64,000 nucleotides of DNA. It comes from Gnetum montanum. Taxonomy: Eukaryota; Streptophyta; Gnetopsida; Gnetales; Gnetaceae. Where the stretch lies: assembly GCA_015680685.1 (NCBI GenBank), contig MNCI01034769.1, positions 1,081,604 through 1,145,603 of the forward strand, written 5' to 3'. This document shows positions 33,229 to 46,300 of the stretch, piece by piece. Position numbers and translations under genes: made by a program. A model generated the notes under the pieces. It ran no database searches. It saw nothing but the letters and a program-made list of their open reading frames with translations, and was not told the origin of the DNA. The first letter of the stretch is position 1. Each line of letters begins with the position of its first letter.

Positions 33229-33760
33229 ATTACCAAGTGTTCCATGCATTCTTGTAGATTTCGTAGTGAGTGTGCTCACTTGTGAAAATTAATGAATCAA
33301 TAAAAGCAACATTAATTAACTAATGAAAGCATTAAAATCCTATAAATATCATTAACGGATGAGAGATAAGCTATTCTGAATGCTGCAAGGTTTATTACAA
33401 AGTTCATCTTTATTTTTGGACACAACGTGTGCTCAGGTACATAATGCTTGAATAAATATTTGTTCACTTTATGACTCCTACTATGGGCACTCAAAAATAA
33501 TTCTAACTCTAAGAGGAAGAAATTGCAAAAGTTTGGGTAAGGGACTAAGAACTAATTGCCAAACCAAGTGCACCTGCCTCTTATTTATAGGCAACAAGAC
33601 AGGTCCCAATATCAGATGTCTGATATCACTTGGCAGGATCTGATATCGTAGCCCTGATATTGTGGCTCATTAGCAATCTTCTAAGTTCTTGCCCACATGC
33701 TAGGTGAGGATTCAATTTGTACATCTCCAACTCTTGTAAGTGTGACACTATATGGCAACA
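33229..33760 (-). repeat. Element 4 left LTR, part
   Basis: Sequence right of element 1 resembles the stretch 36020-36305 plus 54497-54600: compare ATTACCAAGTG (33229 and 36022), GCTGCAAGGTTTATTA (33380) with GTGCTACAAGGTTTATCA (36196), and GACTCCTACTATGGGCACTC (33472) with the element 3 junction. A minus-strand TATA-like CTATAAATAAG lies at 33578-33589. The two copies are very diverged. Boundaries are approximate. Confidence 0.6.
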
Positions 33761-35457
33761 TCCCTTTGGATGTTTGTATTGGCAAATATCACATTTAGTT
33801 TCATCATTAGAGTCAAACTTTGCAACTTTCTCTACTGTAGCAACTTTTCCCTTCTCTCCTTGATAGGCATGTTCACCTACTTTTCATCTCCTGCAATTAC
33901 AATTACTATTTTGCTCTTTGGATTCTTTAGAAATCTTCACAATAGTTTGAAATTTTTCATCCAAAGAGTCCCATGACTATCGACCTTGGCTAAAATATCA
34001 GAAATGGACTTTTGGATGGGCAAGGTCTTTCTATTCACTACTTCATCAAGTGGTGACTCCTCCTCATCACAAAATTGGATCTCTTATTTTCTAATGGAAG
34101 GGTTCCTATTTTACTCTTTAGCATTTTCCCTTTTTCGTAGCTCACATTCTTCTTTTACTACCTACTCAATTAGCCTCTAGATTTGATGAGCTCTTAGTTC
34201 AAACAATCTTTCTTGAGCATACATCCCAAAGATTCTTCTAGTTTTTGCTATGAGTCCATCTATGATGTGGTGAAGTTGTTCCCTCAGAAAATAATAATGG
34301 CTATGGCATTGGTGTAGGAGTGAATAGTATCAGCCCATGGCAACATCCAAGGGTTCATGTGCTCCTTGTTTCCAACCTTGGATTTGCCTTCTCAAATTAG
34401 ACACTCTAGAGTATGTTTGATATTTGTCATTGAATAGTTCTAACATGGTACTCCATTTGTGAATAGATTCCAATTCTAAGGACCAGTACCAAATTTTAGC
34501 TTCCTTAATGAGTGTCCTTGGGAAAAGATTGAGTTTCTACCACTCATTCTCTATGTTCTATAAGGCATAGGCATCTTGAAAAGGTTGTAGATGTGTTTGC
34601 ATATTAGAGTTGTATCAACCTTCAAATCTTGAAATATTTTTCATGTTTAGGCACTTGATCCAACTATCCTTCATATCCCTAGTTGAGATTTTCATTGCCT
34701 TTGTAATGTTGAGCATACTTCGAGTCGCCAATAGCAATTCATCATCATTGTTATGTATTCATCATAGTTGTTTGAATGGTGACTTCCATGAGAACCATCA
34801 AATAAAGGGGAATGTTCAAAATTGAATGAAGAGGATGAAAAGGAAGGTGGACTGCCACCACCACTATGATATTTTCCATCACTCTTATGATTATTACGAT
34901 CACCATCCTTAGATCCCTTGTTTTTGCGATGTTTACCCAAGTTCCTACCTTGGCTATCACTTCTTCCTAAACCTATTTTATGGATAGTGGATCATAGGTT
35001 CAAGTTCACACCCTCATCATTTGTAATAGGGGATGAAGAATCTTCATGTTAAGAACGTTCAATAGGAGGATGCTCAGTGTCATCTTAATTTAGTAGAAAC
35101 AAGGGATTGGTGTAATATTTCCCCTTTATAGCTTCATGCAGTTTCTCTTGATGTTGTTCTCATCTACATTGTGTTTCAGTGGGATAGTAGTTTCGTGTTT
35201 CATACCCATCCATAACATATTATTTGTGGAGATCTATTATGCCCAGCTTCTTAAGGATTTTGAATAGCATCCTGGGCATAGATTAATCAGGTAGCAAGAT
35301 GGCATTTCCCTCCATATCACACCATCATAGTTGTTCATCCTAATGTAGGATGAAGGTGAAGTTTGGCACAAACTCATCTAGATGAGTGTATATCATCTTG
35401 CATTCTTGTGGAACTGGTGGTTTGGTACCTTTGTGCTTGCGAGAAGAAGAAGACATT
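33761..35457 (-). pseudogene. gag: Element 4 Gag, heavily decayed
   Basis: Read on the minus strand from MSSSSRKHKGTKPPVP at 35457. After a degraded N-terminal part and a Gly/His/Lys-rich stretch (about 34960-34740) comes a Gag core: LFPRTLIKEAKIWYWSLESI, LELFNDKYQTYSRVSNLRRQ, GWKQGAHEPLDVA and HYYFLREQLHHIIDGLIAKT. A CDICQYKHPKGC segment near 33785 may be a remnant zinc-binding region. Stops and frameshifts are numerous. No protease, RT or integrase is visible before the left LTR, so the element is gag-only as preserved. The core resembles Athila-like gypsy Gag; that placement is tentative. Confidence 0.7.
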
Positions 35458-35589
35458 TTGCAAACAAGATAAAATTATTAGTGTGCTTTTATAATTTTAT
35501 GTATAGTGGGAATTATATTAACCTTGAGGTTCATACAACAATACTAATGGTATTCACTTAAACCTAAATAGTGCACATTCCACAAAAAA

Positions 35590-35618
35590 AATCTCTAGGA
35601 ACGATGCCAATGATGAGT
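35590..35618 (-). promoter_or_regulatory. Possible primer-binding site of element 4
   Basis: The minus strand reads TTGGCATCGTTCCTAGAG, which resembles the TTGGCGCCGTT-type sites common in plant gypsy elements after CpG decay. It lies about 140 bases upstream of the gag start, as expected. Confidence 0.4.
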
Positions 35619-36305
35619 GGAAAGGGACCCCTACACCCAATCATATGAATCACAAAGTGGTCACATGCGATCTGGTCAAATTCTATGGACTTTATTGTTT
35701 TCAGTGCATTAGTCCCTTAGGAAGTGAATCTAGCCTTAAGGTCAATCATTGTCTTCCAAATTACACTTCTGACATTTGTTGGTATGGTTAAGTGTAACTG
35801 AGGCATTCAATTTTTATCATTTTATGTTTTATAGTTTGGTGCTCAAAATGTAGATAAAAGGAATTTAATTAATTAATCTAGATTAACTAATTAACTAGCA
35901 TTTAACTAATCCTAACACAAGCATTTGATCCCCCTTTCTATACATGTCCTAAACCTATGTATCCACTACTTGGCAACCAAGAACTACACTACTAGACATA
36001 CCAAGCAATAACACTACTAAGATTACCAAGTGAATACGTGTTATGCTCGAAGTGGTCATACTTATGTGTGTACTCTATCTAGCTTAATTTCTTCATTAAT
36101 GTAATAATTAAAAAATAATTAATAAGTAATTAAAAACATTTAATAAATAACTAAAAACATTAAATGAATAAATGGAATAGCTAATCTATCCAAAGTGCTA
36201 CAAGGTTTATCAGAAAGCTTATCTTTATTACTGCACACATTGTTGTGCTTAGGTACAACAATGCTCAAATAAAGATCCATACACAATGAATCCTATTGGG
36301 GGCAC
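35619..36305 (-). repeat. Element 4 right LTR, left portion
   Basis: Sequence between the presumed primer site and the element 3 insertion. Its last ~290 bases match the left LTR of element 4. Element 3 interrupts it at GGCAC (36301-36305), and the LTR resumes at 54497. It is AT-rich with no gene. Confidence 0.6.
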
Positions 36306-37677
36306 TGTACTGTCTGAAATCGTCGGTGGCTGGAATAAAATATACACCGAGAGATTTATAGGCAGACACAGAAGACCCTACCTTCGCTTGAGGGCAAGCT
36401 AGAACTGACAAAGGTAAAGTACCTTGGGTGGTCCGCACGCGGATTAGACAAGGATTTCCCCAAGCATATGCTAACGCACGATATGTCGGGTTATACATAA
36501 ACGGTATGAAAAATGTAAATCAGCGTGTACGAATGTAACGAGAGATAAAAAAAATGCGAATGAAAACTGTGAAAAATCTTGGCTGAAAATGCAGCAATAC
36601 TATTGGCTAATAAAAATTACAATGCATCGGTCTAGACGCAGTTGTGGATCTGACACAAGGCGGACGAAGAGCCACAGTGAATGCAGGGGTGTGATAGCGT
36701 GCTGGTTCAGACTACAGGCACAGTGTAGGGGCTGTATGGTTAGTGTGTAGGGTTCAATTCCAGCGTATAGGGTGGATGTCGTGAATGTTCTCAGTTTGGA
36801 TTGCCCAGGTTCTTGCCAAGATTTTCTCTAATTTTCGAACCCTGATCTGGTCAAAAATCGGGGTTTTTATACACGTTTGATCATTAAATTCAGATCTGTG
36901 GTGGGATGATTGGCCATGGGATGCTGGAATTTTGGATCAAGTGACATGTGGAGCGTTGATCGGGTGCAACCGAATGAAATTTTACAAGTGTGCAGCGTGC
37001 TGCATGCCAACATGTTCTGCTGCACGCCAGTGTGTATACACTAGCGTGTGAATTCAGCATACAGAAGAATTCATTTTTACAAACTACTGTTACAACAGAA
37101 AGTATTCAATTAAGCCCTCAGATTTGGGCTCGGACATCATGAGAGTGCTGCTTACGGATATTCTTGGACTTGATCTGACATGCCTCTGCTGATGCCTTCT
37201 ACTGATGTATGCTCTGCTGCACGCTGGATAGTTCACGTTGGGCATGCAGGATGTACATCCACGGCGTGTGAACCCCAAGGTGCATGATTCCGAGGTCAAA
37301 ACCTAATTTTCTTAAGCCCATGATGATGCCTGACAATTGCTCTATCTCTAAGAGTTGACGCCTTGTGACAATCTTGCTCTGGAGTGCCTATTTCGGTTAA
37401 TATATAAAGTTGCACATTGGGTGTGCATGCTGGGCATGCACGCTAGGCATATACACTACATACTCAGTAAAACCAAGTATTTTGAGCTAAAAATGGTAGG
37501 TTTGATTCCAAATGTCGTTGTAGTCTTCTGTGGATCCCAAGGAACCATTTCTTGCTCAGTTCGACTCCGTTTGAAGCTGTCTGCAAGGCCTTCAAGCTTC
37601 AGTCATGGTGGGGAGCATCATGACTTAGCTTGATTCTTGTTGGAGGAGTACTAAGCTCAAAATTTTGTGGTGTTTCA
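36306..37677 (-). repeat. Element 3 3' LTR
   Basis: 1372 bp, plus-strand ends TGTACTG and GTTTCA, matching 53099-54496 (1398 bp; the difference is indels). It contains TATAAAAA on the minus strand at 36864-36871 and clusters of TGCAGCGTG/CACGCTG words around 36992-37050, 37205-37270 and 37410-37450. The polypurine tract is inverted at 37678-37692. Confidence 0.93.
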
Positions 37678-38739
37678 TTGGTCCCTCTTTGTTGATGCTT
37701 GGAGGAATCAACCCAAGAACCGTCGACAAAGAAGTACAAAACACCACAAGCGACTTGGTAGAAACATCGCCCTTTGACACTTGGCCAAATGTCATCACAC
37801 CATGTTCAGTAATACATGGAATTGGGGAAATAAAGTTCGTAGCTAGATAGGGGAGATGAAAATTTTGGAGATTGAAAACTGATCAAGGAATTGTGCATAG
37901 TGAGGAGGATGCTCTGGTGTGTGTACAGGTCATGTTGATCCTTGTTAGTAGCCATCGTCTAGCAGACTTAGGACCAAGACATGAGGTGTACATCCTTTGG
38001 TGGAACAAGACTCTTGTTTAGTGTTTAAGAGGAATTTTTGGCATAACCAAAGCCACGATGATGATGTGTTACGTTCTTTGGAGGAACAAGGCCTTTGTTT
38101 GGTGTTAGAGGGAACCTATTGGCGGAGAGCCAAAGCCATGCAATGGGATGTTACTTAAGCATTTGAGACATGAGTACTTGCTTCCAAGACAGTTGTCTTC
38201 CTACTTGGGGCTCGTATGGGAAGTGCCAAGGATCTTTTTTTTTTTTGAAAGAGCTTTGTTTTGATCTTGTACTCATTGTTCAAGTGCCAGGTTGTGTGTT
38301 GCAACTGCTGAAAAGTGTTGCAATGTGCAACGGCATGCTCAATGTTTTGGAATGTCTTGGGTATGTCTGGGGTATGACTGAGTAGAGTATGTTGAGGAAT
38401 AGATGGGAAAGGTAATGGAAAATGTTCTAGTGAATGGCTTGATTAACCTGGTTACGTGTATTAGGCACAATGTGATACCTTGCCTCTATGACGCAGTGCA
38501 TTCTCGTACGAACACCTCTAAGTGTCATCCTACAAACACAACTCCAAGAAGACAAGAAAACCATGAGTGAGTGAGGAAGATTAGACTTGAATAGAAACTG
38601 ATGAAACAAAGACACCAAATGAGATTTCAGGCACTGAGTGCGGATGGCCACAATGTTGTTAAGATCAACTGGTCATGAGTGTGGCAGCAGCTCTGATGCG
38701 ATTTGAATGCAGCTACAGATCAGGAGACCGAAGATGAAG
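37678..38739 (-). other. Element 3 3' untranslated region
   Basis: Between the left LTR and motif array C. The first bases (TTGGTCCCTCTTTGTTG) are the inverted polypurine tract. The rest has no frame shared with the other elements and I see no gene in it. Confidence 0.6.
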
Positions 38740-39005
38740 CTACCAATTTATAGTCATAGCGTACTATCATGGGTTAGTTTTACGTCATAACCCATTGGAT
38801 GGTACTAGTTTATCGTCGTAGCGGATGGTACACTACTAGTTTATAGTCTTGGTGGACTGTGAAGAGGCAAACCAGTTTATAGTCTTAGCGGACTCTGGAA
38901 AACTGTGAATGGGCGCTAGTTTATCGTCATTGCAAACGAACTATGGTGTTAGTTTATCGTCATAATGCCAGGACGAGTTGTGGTATCAGTTAACCTTCAT
39001 GATTC
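38740..39005 (-). repeat. Motif array C, element 3
   Basis: About nine units, seen on the plus strand as ACTAGTTTATCGTCGTAGCGG, the inverse of the array after integrase in elements 1 and 2. Spacing is about 25-35 bases. It lies immediately downstream of integrase in the element's orientation. Confidence 0.88.
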
Positions 39006-39033
39006 TAGGATGAGCACATACCTGAGTTCATGT

Positions 39034-40170
39034 TCAAATGTAGAACGGTTTCAAGTACAAGTGGTTCATTGGATGTACGAATTCATTGCCATTCATATCG
39101 GTTAATTTAAATGCTCCATTGTCTAATGCTTTGGTGACCAAGTAGGATCCTTCCCAATTGGCTGAGAATTTGTTTGGGAGTTCCCAAATGGCTTTGAATA
39201 CAAGATCACCTTCCTTGACCATGCGTTTATGGACATCGTGCCGATGGCGACGTCGTTGTTGCTATTGGTACCATTCAAGCTGATCAAGTGCCCGTGTGCG
39301 TTCCTCCTCCACCGAGTCCAAGTCAACAATGTGCAAGTCATTGTTTTGATCTTCATTGAGGAGTCCAAAGAGCGTAATCCTTAAGGATGGTACCTGCAAC
39401 TCCAAGGGTAAAACAACTTCTAAACCGCAAACAATACTATATGGCGTTTTACCTATGGAAGTATGATGCATAGTGCGATAGGCCCATAGTACTTATACTA
39501 GTTGTTCATGCCATTTTCTTTTGCTCTGTGTAAGCATCTTCTTTAGCACTGAGATGATGATCTTATTTGTAGCTTCGTCTTGTCCATTTCTCTGAGGGTA
39601 GTATGGGGACGAAAATGAATGTTTTATCCCTAGACTTTCATAGAAGGTTCTAGTTTTGTCACTACTAAACTGCAGCTTGTTATCAGTGATAACAGTCATT
39701 GGAATGCCAAAATGGGTCACAATGTTTTCTAGAATGAAGTTGCATATGAATCTAGATGTGGTCTTCCTAAGAGGAATAGCTTCTACCCATTTTGTGAAAT
39801 ACTCTGTTGTGGTTATGATGAAACTATGTCTTGTGGAAGATGGGGGAGTTATCAGCCCAATAATTTCTAACACCCACTTCTGGAAAGGCCATGTGATTTG
39901 TGCCGTATGCAACTCATTTGGTGGAACACGTATCAGATTGCTATGTTTTTGACAGATACTACACATTTTGACCTTGGAGAAATAGTCATACTCCATGTGT
40001 GGCCAATAATATCCCAAATGTCTTATTTTTGTTGCCATTGCTTTAGGTGCTATGTGTCCTCCGCATAGTCCATCATGTACTTGCTCAATGATGGTTTGGC
40101 CATCAGTGCTACTAATGCATGTTAATAATATGCCATCGTAGGATCGATGACACAATGTGTCTCCTATCAA
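39034..40170 (-). pseudogene. pol: Element 3 integrase, broken
   Basis: The frame 40170-39493 is open for 225 codons: HLGYYWPHMEYDYF, CSICQKHSNLIRV, EIIGLITPPSSTRHSFIITT, TVITDNKLQFSSDKTRTFYE and YYPQRNGQDEATNKIIISVL. The first catalytic Asp is Glu (LEI instead of LDI), and the Gly of TDNG is Lys; the second Asp and the Glu are kept. After a shift the C-terminal part (FSANWEGSYLVTKALDNGAF, MNHLYLKPFYI) ends at 39034. Confidence 0.88.
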
Positions 40171-40176
40171 TGCATG

Positions 40177-41370
40177 CTATCGAGAACATTTTCGTACTGT
40201 GTATTTTTGTGCATTCGTTAGGTGTTGCGGTGTTTCACCGCATAGAAGGTACTCTTTTATGTCATCATACCATTCTACTGTGTGTGTTGTACTAACGGAT
40301 GCAATCGGTAATTTATCATGAGTATTAGTTATGGGTTTAGCACAATTGATTATAGAGCTAGGAAACATGTGGAACATGTTTGGCAATATGTTTAGAGCTA
40401 ACGTGGCAAGTGCATCTACAATGGTGTTATCATTTCTGGAAACATGTTGTATATCTATATTTTTGAATCGCTTCATTAAGTGCTTAGTCAAATCACAGTA
40501 TGGTTGTAAATGTTGCGCTTTGCATGTATAAATGTCGGTGACTTGATTTAAAACTAGTTATGAGTCTCCTCTGACTACTAGTCGTGTGATGTCTGATGCT
40601 AGTGCTGCCACGAGACCTCTAAGGAGACCTTCGTACTCTACTACATTGTTGGTACACTAAAATTCGAAACAGTAAGCAAAGGGTTGGATCTCCCCGGAGG
40701 GATAGGTGATGACGGTAGCAGCACTTCCTCCTCGAGAGGTGGATGCTCCATCAAAGTTCAAGATGGCATCATAGTCATCGGGTACTGTGTGTATTGCACT
40801 CACATTTTCATCAGGGAACTCCAGCTCTATCGTTGCCTGATCATGTGTTGGTGACACAGTCATTTGATTTGCTATGGCTTGACCCTTGACTGATGATTGC
40901 ACTATGTAGTATAGGTCAAATTCAGCTATCATGGCTTTCCACTGAGCCATTCTACTTGACTCATAAATGTTTCCTGTGATGGCTCTGAGTACGTTATCCT
41001 TGCAGATTATATTGACTTGGTTGTGGAATAGGTAATGTCGTCATTTCTTTAAGGAAAAGATAAGGGCTAAGCATGATCTTTCCACCTCGTTGTACTTCTT
41101 TTCATGGGCTACTAATGCATGGCTTAAGTAATAAATAGGGACTTAAGTTCCATCATCTCATTTTTGATAGAGCATGGACACGATTAATGAATCCGAAGTG
41201 GCAAGGTAGATGTAGAACGGTTTATCGTTTCGAGGTGGATAAACTATGGGTAATTGAACAAGTGTTGTCTTAATGTTATCAAATGCTTCCTGGCATTGCG
41301 AAGTCCATTCAAAATGGATGTTCTTGCGTAGCAAATGGTTCATAGGTTTCAACTTGTCTGTCAACGAAGT
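40177..41370 (-). pseudogene. pol: Element 3 RNase H domains, broken
   Basis: Ty3-type RNase H from about 41364 (HFEWTSQCQEAFDNIKTTLV, PPRNDKPFYIYLATSDSLIV), broken by stops near 41160 and 41040, then the linker AQWKAMIAEFDLYYIVQSSV. The archaeal-like RNase H starts near 40765 (NFDGASTSRGGSAATVITYP), continues with NNVVEYEGLLRGL-type sequence near 40650 and DSxLVLNQVTDIY-type sequence near 40560, and ends with HVSRNDNTIVDALATLALN at about 40440. Confidence 0.8.
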
Positions 41371-42482
41371 TCAGTAAGGTTAGTAGGTGATTTTAAGTTT
41401 GTTATGGCCTTAAATCTATCGGGGTCTACTCGTATCCCTATTTTCGATACTACGAAACCTAGCATCTTGCCCGTTTTTACTCCGAAGACACATTTCTTTG
41501 GGTTGAGCCTAAGTTCATACTTGAGGCAACGTTTTAGGACCAAATCTAAGTCTCAGATGTGCTGCTCTGGCGTTTTCGATTTAATTGTGATGTCATCCAC
41601 GTAATCATTGAGTAAATGAAGTATGTAATCACTAAGGATAAATGTCATTTCTCTTTGATATGTGGCACTGGCGTTCTTCAAGCTGTATGACATCATTGTA
41701 TAACAAAAGGTTCCCCATGGTGTCATGAAGGTCATCCTGAGCTGATGTTCTGGGTTAATCCGTATCTGGTTATATCCTGAAAAACCATCCATAAAAGATA
41801 ACAAAGCATGTCCAGTGGTCGAATCAACTAGTTGATCAATGCTAGGCAGGGAAAAATCATCTTTTATGGTCGCAACATTAAGGTCCTGAAAGTCAATGCA
41901 GAGGCGAATGCTTCCATTCTTCTTTGGGACAATGACCATGTTGGATACCTAGTCAGCATAGTCAACAACTCGAATGAACCCAGCCTGATAAAGTTTGGTG
42001 ATCTCATTGCAGACGGCCAATGCTACTTCAGGCTTAACCTTGCATGCTTTTTACTTGACTGGTCTTAATTTTGGATCAAGAATGATATTGTGCTGGACGA
42101 TTCGGGGGCCTAACTTGGGCATGTTAGTGTAGGACCAAGCGAATGCTTTTATATTATCTCGAAGCACGTGTTCTATACCTTTGGCAAGTTGGGGTTGCAG
42201 TAGTGTGATCAATTTTAATACCTTAACCTCACCGTCAGGCATAATTATAGGGGTTTTAGTTAAAGGGTCTTCAGTGATGCTATCAGCTTCTATGTCTAGA
42301 TATTTTGTCATGCCTTCATAGTTTTCTAATGTTTGTTGCATCGAGGCCATGAATATGTCATCTGTTGATGTATCTATGTTGATAGAATTTATGTTGATTT
42401 CTCTTGTGATCTTCCCGCATGGTCCATTGATGGTCAATGGTGTGAATAGATTCTTGTAATCCATTGGGCTTGCTCCTACCAA
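41361..42482 (-). pseudogene. pol: Element 3 reverse transcriptase, broken
   Basis: Starts with MVGASPMDYKNLFTPLTING, the same N-terminal extension as in element 1, and the spacer KAFAWSYTNMPKLGPRIVQH. RT proper follows: MVIVPKKNGSIRLCIDFQDL, LLSFMDGFSGYNQIRINPEH, GTFCYTMMSYSLKNASATYQ, with YVDD encoded at 41592-41603. Stops near 42050 and 41945 separate the extension from RT, and another lies near 41550. The blocks missing from element 2 are present here. Confidence 0.87.
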
Positions 42483-42574
42483 TAAATAGGGAGCAGAGTG
42501 AGCTTGGAAGGGCTGTTACACTTTTCTAGTCAATGTAAATCATGTGTACGTTTAACAGTTGCTAAGGTATGTGG

Positions 42575-42690
42575 TGGTAGTTTATCGTCGTACCTGGGCG
42601 CATGGCAATTTAATGCCTTACTGGGTCGAATATGGCAGTTTAAGGCCTTACCGGGCCGAATATGGAAGTTTAAGGCCTTACTGGGCCATT
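42575..42690 (-). repeat. Motif array B, element 3
   Basis: Four units, on the plus strand GGCAGTTTAAGGCCTTACCG and relatives, about 30 bases apart, just upstream of the RT start in the element's orientation. The inverse reads GGCCTTAAACTGCC, as in element 2 array A and element 1 array A. Confidence 0.88.
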
Positions 42691-42699
42691 TATTGTTCG

Positions 42700-43359
42700 T
42701 TCATGATGTCTGTTTGATTGTACGATGTGTAATTATTATCGAGTGTGAGACTACCAGTTATGGAGTTTGTGCCAAAATGTTTAGTGTGGGCGACAGGAGT
42801 TGCTTAGCAGGAGAATAGTGTTCATCCCAGTATACCATTGTTTTGTTCTTGTTCTGTTCACTATCATTGCTTCTGCTTTGTGCTTATGTATTTACACATT
42901 CTTTGTATTTTGGTTAGTTTTCAAAATTTTTAACTTAATTAAATAAATCATTTTAAGGCGGCCTTGGTGTGTTTCATGCAGAATATATAAATGGGGTTAG
43001 CGTGAACTGCGTGGTAGCCACAGTCAAATTCAAGCGTGAACGTAGTGTGACCCTGAGACCAGCGTGAACCGAGCATAGTGTGTAGCGTATACCGAGCGCA
43101 GCATATACTGAGGATAGCGCACGTTGAGGCGAATATTAGGCACTATAGGGAGAGGCAGGTGCAAGTACGACATGGCAGTGATGACCGGGATGACATAAAT
43201 CAGGGTGCAGCGGGTCGATAGAGGGCGTCCAGCATGCGGCTTCAAATCCTAGCATGCGAGATTCGGCGTAAATACAGCGTGTAGGGACAAAATCCCAACG
43301 TACGAGATTCGACGTAAACGTAGTGTGTAGGGATAAAACCCCAGCGTACAGGGCTTAGC
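42700..43359 (+). promoter_or_regulatory. Upstream region of the antisense gene in element 3, rich in AGCGTG words
   Basis: From about 43000 the sequence is dense in AGCGTGAAC, AGCGTATAC and similar words (near 43000, 43030, 43060, 43085, 43210, 43275 and 43345). It precedes the proposed first exon. The position corresponds to 7595-7960 in element 1. No TATA box is clear; the regulatory role is inferred from position. Confidence 0.5.
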
Positions 43360-46300
43360 ATGAACGCCAAAATGAACAAGGGCAAGCAAGTAGAAGGCCA
43401 GGGGAGGAAGGATCCTAGCTTGACCTTCATTGAAGAGAGCAAAGCAATGCTCCAGTGTCTGCCTAGGCCCAAGATTCTCTCATGGTTAGGGTCTACTATT
43501 CCTATCGATTTTCCCATTGCATAGCGTAGATGTTTGCATAGTGTACGATTTCTGTACTCAACATGTGTGGTGACTGCAGCCATGCTCCAGCATGCAGTGT
43601 GCAGGGGTCTACATGCTGCATTTTCCAATGTGAAGCATGCACGCTGAGTTTTCCAGCATGCTGAGTTTTCCAACGTGCAGCGTGTACGCTGAGTTTTATG
43701 TTGGAATTTTTTTTCCTTCTAAGTGTTGGCCCCCTAGTGTAGAACTTTATTTTTACATGGCTTCTTTACTCTTTTTCTTGAATATGTGTAGGGATCCCAA
43801 ACCTTTTCTCTTGGTGGTTGAGCTTGTTGGAGTTCTGATGTGGTTTGGTCCGATTGATTCTGACGAGCCAGTTCCTGATATGACAATTGATCGCAATGGG
43901 GTATGGTTCAGGGAAGGGGCCTACTAATACCTCGCCTTTATCTTGGAAAAATTCAATGTGGTAATATGGTCGCACTTAAGTGAACAATTAGCATTGAGCA
44001 TGCTCGAGACCATGTTACCAGGGTCTTCAAACGGTGTTGAAGCTTTCGTGGTAGATATCAACGAGGGACCACTTACGATTGAGGACGGTCCCTCTGGAGG
44101 ACCCCAATCTAGCCGCCCCTTATCACGTGTGTGGGGCTTGTTGTCCCGTAGGTCTTACCACATCAATAACACCCTATTCCTAGCTGCTTGTGCACATACC
44201 TTTTTCCATAACCCTCCTGGAATGGTGTACTGAGTAGGAATGTAAGGTTGTTTAATTTACCATTTTTTTGCCTTGGTGTTTAGTAGTGGTTTATATTTTA
44301 ATCGCTATCTCTTTGCAAGCCTCAATTTGACAAAGAAGGAGTGTGCGTGGGTGATGATGGGCTCGCCTTGGCTCATACTACCCTAGAGGCTTTCATGGAA
44401 GGCCCCACTCTTTGCGGTGCCATTTTGGCCCAGACTAAGGGTGACATTGTTCATTTCCACAAACGGTACTCGAGGGCACTTGCACAATGCGAGGCTAGGG
44501 GGTGGTTACATGGGGATTGGTCTCATAATGGGCCAATTTTCCCACATGATGTTGATTTGGCTCCTAGTGATCTAAATACATCGACTGATGGTAAGTAGTG
44601 GTATTTTTGACACCTCAGTCTACTTGTTTTGCTACATCATTGGTTGTGTTGACTCCCTGGGGTCATCTTGTGCATACAGTGGACATCCCATCTGGTGGAG
44701 CCACTATCACAATGGGGCAGACTGAGAGTACTTTGTCAATGAAATTTGGGGAATTCAGTGATGCACAACAATGGTTACGTACGAAGGCACCAACACATAT
44801 CATCAGTCGCTTGAGTGATGCAGGCCTCATGGATTTGCTTACTACTCTAAGCCCTGATGTTTCTGTGACAGAGATGATTGGAATCATTGATTCTTTCGAT
44901 GAGTTTGTCACTTACTATAGCACTTACATCAAGGGTGTCAAAGTGGTTTTCCATCTTTCAGAGGAGTTCTTTTCAGACTTCTTTGGTGTACCTGCAGCTA
45001 GAACTAAAGTAATTTTAGATAGGGTGCAGAGGGAAATCCATGTGGTTCATGAATTGGAGAACTAGTTTGGTGTCCTGAAGGGCTCTAAGGGGTTTCCTAT
45101 GTAGGGAAAGTCAAAAGTGGTAGAAGTTAATGAGTTATATCCCTTGTTCAAGGTGCGGGTGTTTCCCAAGTCTCTGTCTCAAGTGAAAACTCTTGGGGTA
45201 GAACCTGTGCGTATCATGCGCACTATTCTAGAGACTGGGGTACGCTATAATTGGGCCCAGTTTTTGCTTTCAGGTTTCCACGGGGAGATAGTAAGGTTAC
45301 GGTCAAAGATTGAGGTGCAATCCCATTTCACCTTCACATTATTTGTCGGTTACTTGCGCCGGCTGGCTGAGTTTCTGGTTGTTCGTGTGAATAACAAGTA
45401 CGTGTTAAGGGATCACCACCAACTATCTCACCCGTGGATTCGTCACTTATTGGAGGTGGTCGAATCTCAAGATGCTCCTAAAGGGATCGACGAGTCGGTT
45501 TCTTTCACGACAGAGGGGTCATCTGGTCAGTCAATTCACATGCATGATAGCATAGGGTTGGAACTAGATAATGTACCCTACACTGCTAGAAGAGCCGATC
45601 GGGTTATCTAGGAAACGATTGGGAAAGCCAAATCAAAAATTCAGAAGCGTGAACATCCCAAAGAGGTTTCTCTAATTGCAGATGAATCAAGGATGAAACG
45701 TATACAGTTTAAGATGCCTGTACAAGGTAAGCTTGATTCACTGATTTATCCTTATTTTATTGATTCATCGGTTTTTACTTTATCTTTCGGTTGTTTATAT
45801 AAAACGGATACTGAACCTATGAATATTATTAGAGTTGACTTCTGAAGTTAGAAAAGGGAGATTATCACCAATCATTGAGGAGGAAGAGGTCTCGACGAAC
45901 TTAAATGCGGAGGACGAAACAGGCAGAGACGAGATGGGAGGGCTAAAAGATGGGGAGGGAGATGCAATAGAAAAGGGTAACATCGATGAACAAGAAGAAG
46001 TCGATGAGATGTTTGATGGTTTCTTCGGAGGAAGAATAGACCTTGGAAATCCTCTAAATCCATAAGAGGACAGAGATTCCGGTGTTTTTCTCCTTATTAT
46101 ATTTTTTGCCTTCTGGATTGTGTCATCCATTATTCTAAATTCTGATTTCATTCTTTTACTGCTACCAAGCAAAAATGTTGAGACCAGGACGCTTCCTAAC
46201 ATCTATTTAGAAGTCCCTATGATGAAGGCTTCCACAAAAATGACCACCGAAGTTAACCCGTCTCCTATACATGAACCATTTACATGGATTAAAATGCCAA

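Noticed and set aside
33600-33670. TGATATCA palindromes as ends of a small DNA transposon
   Set aside because: No flanking target duplication and no internal structure; they fit LTR control repeats better.
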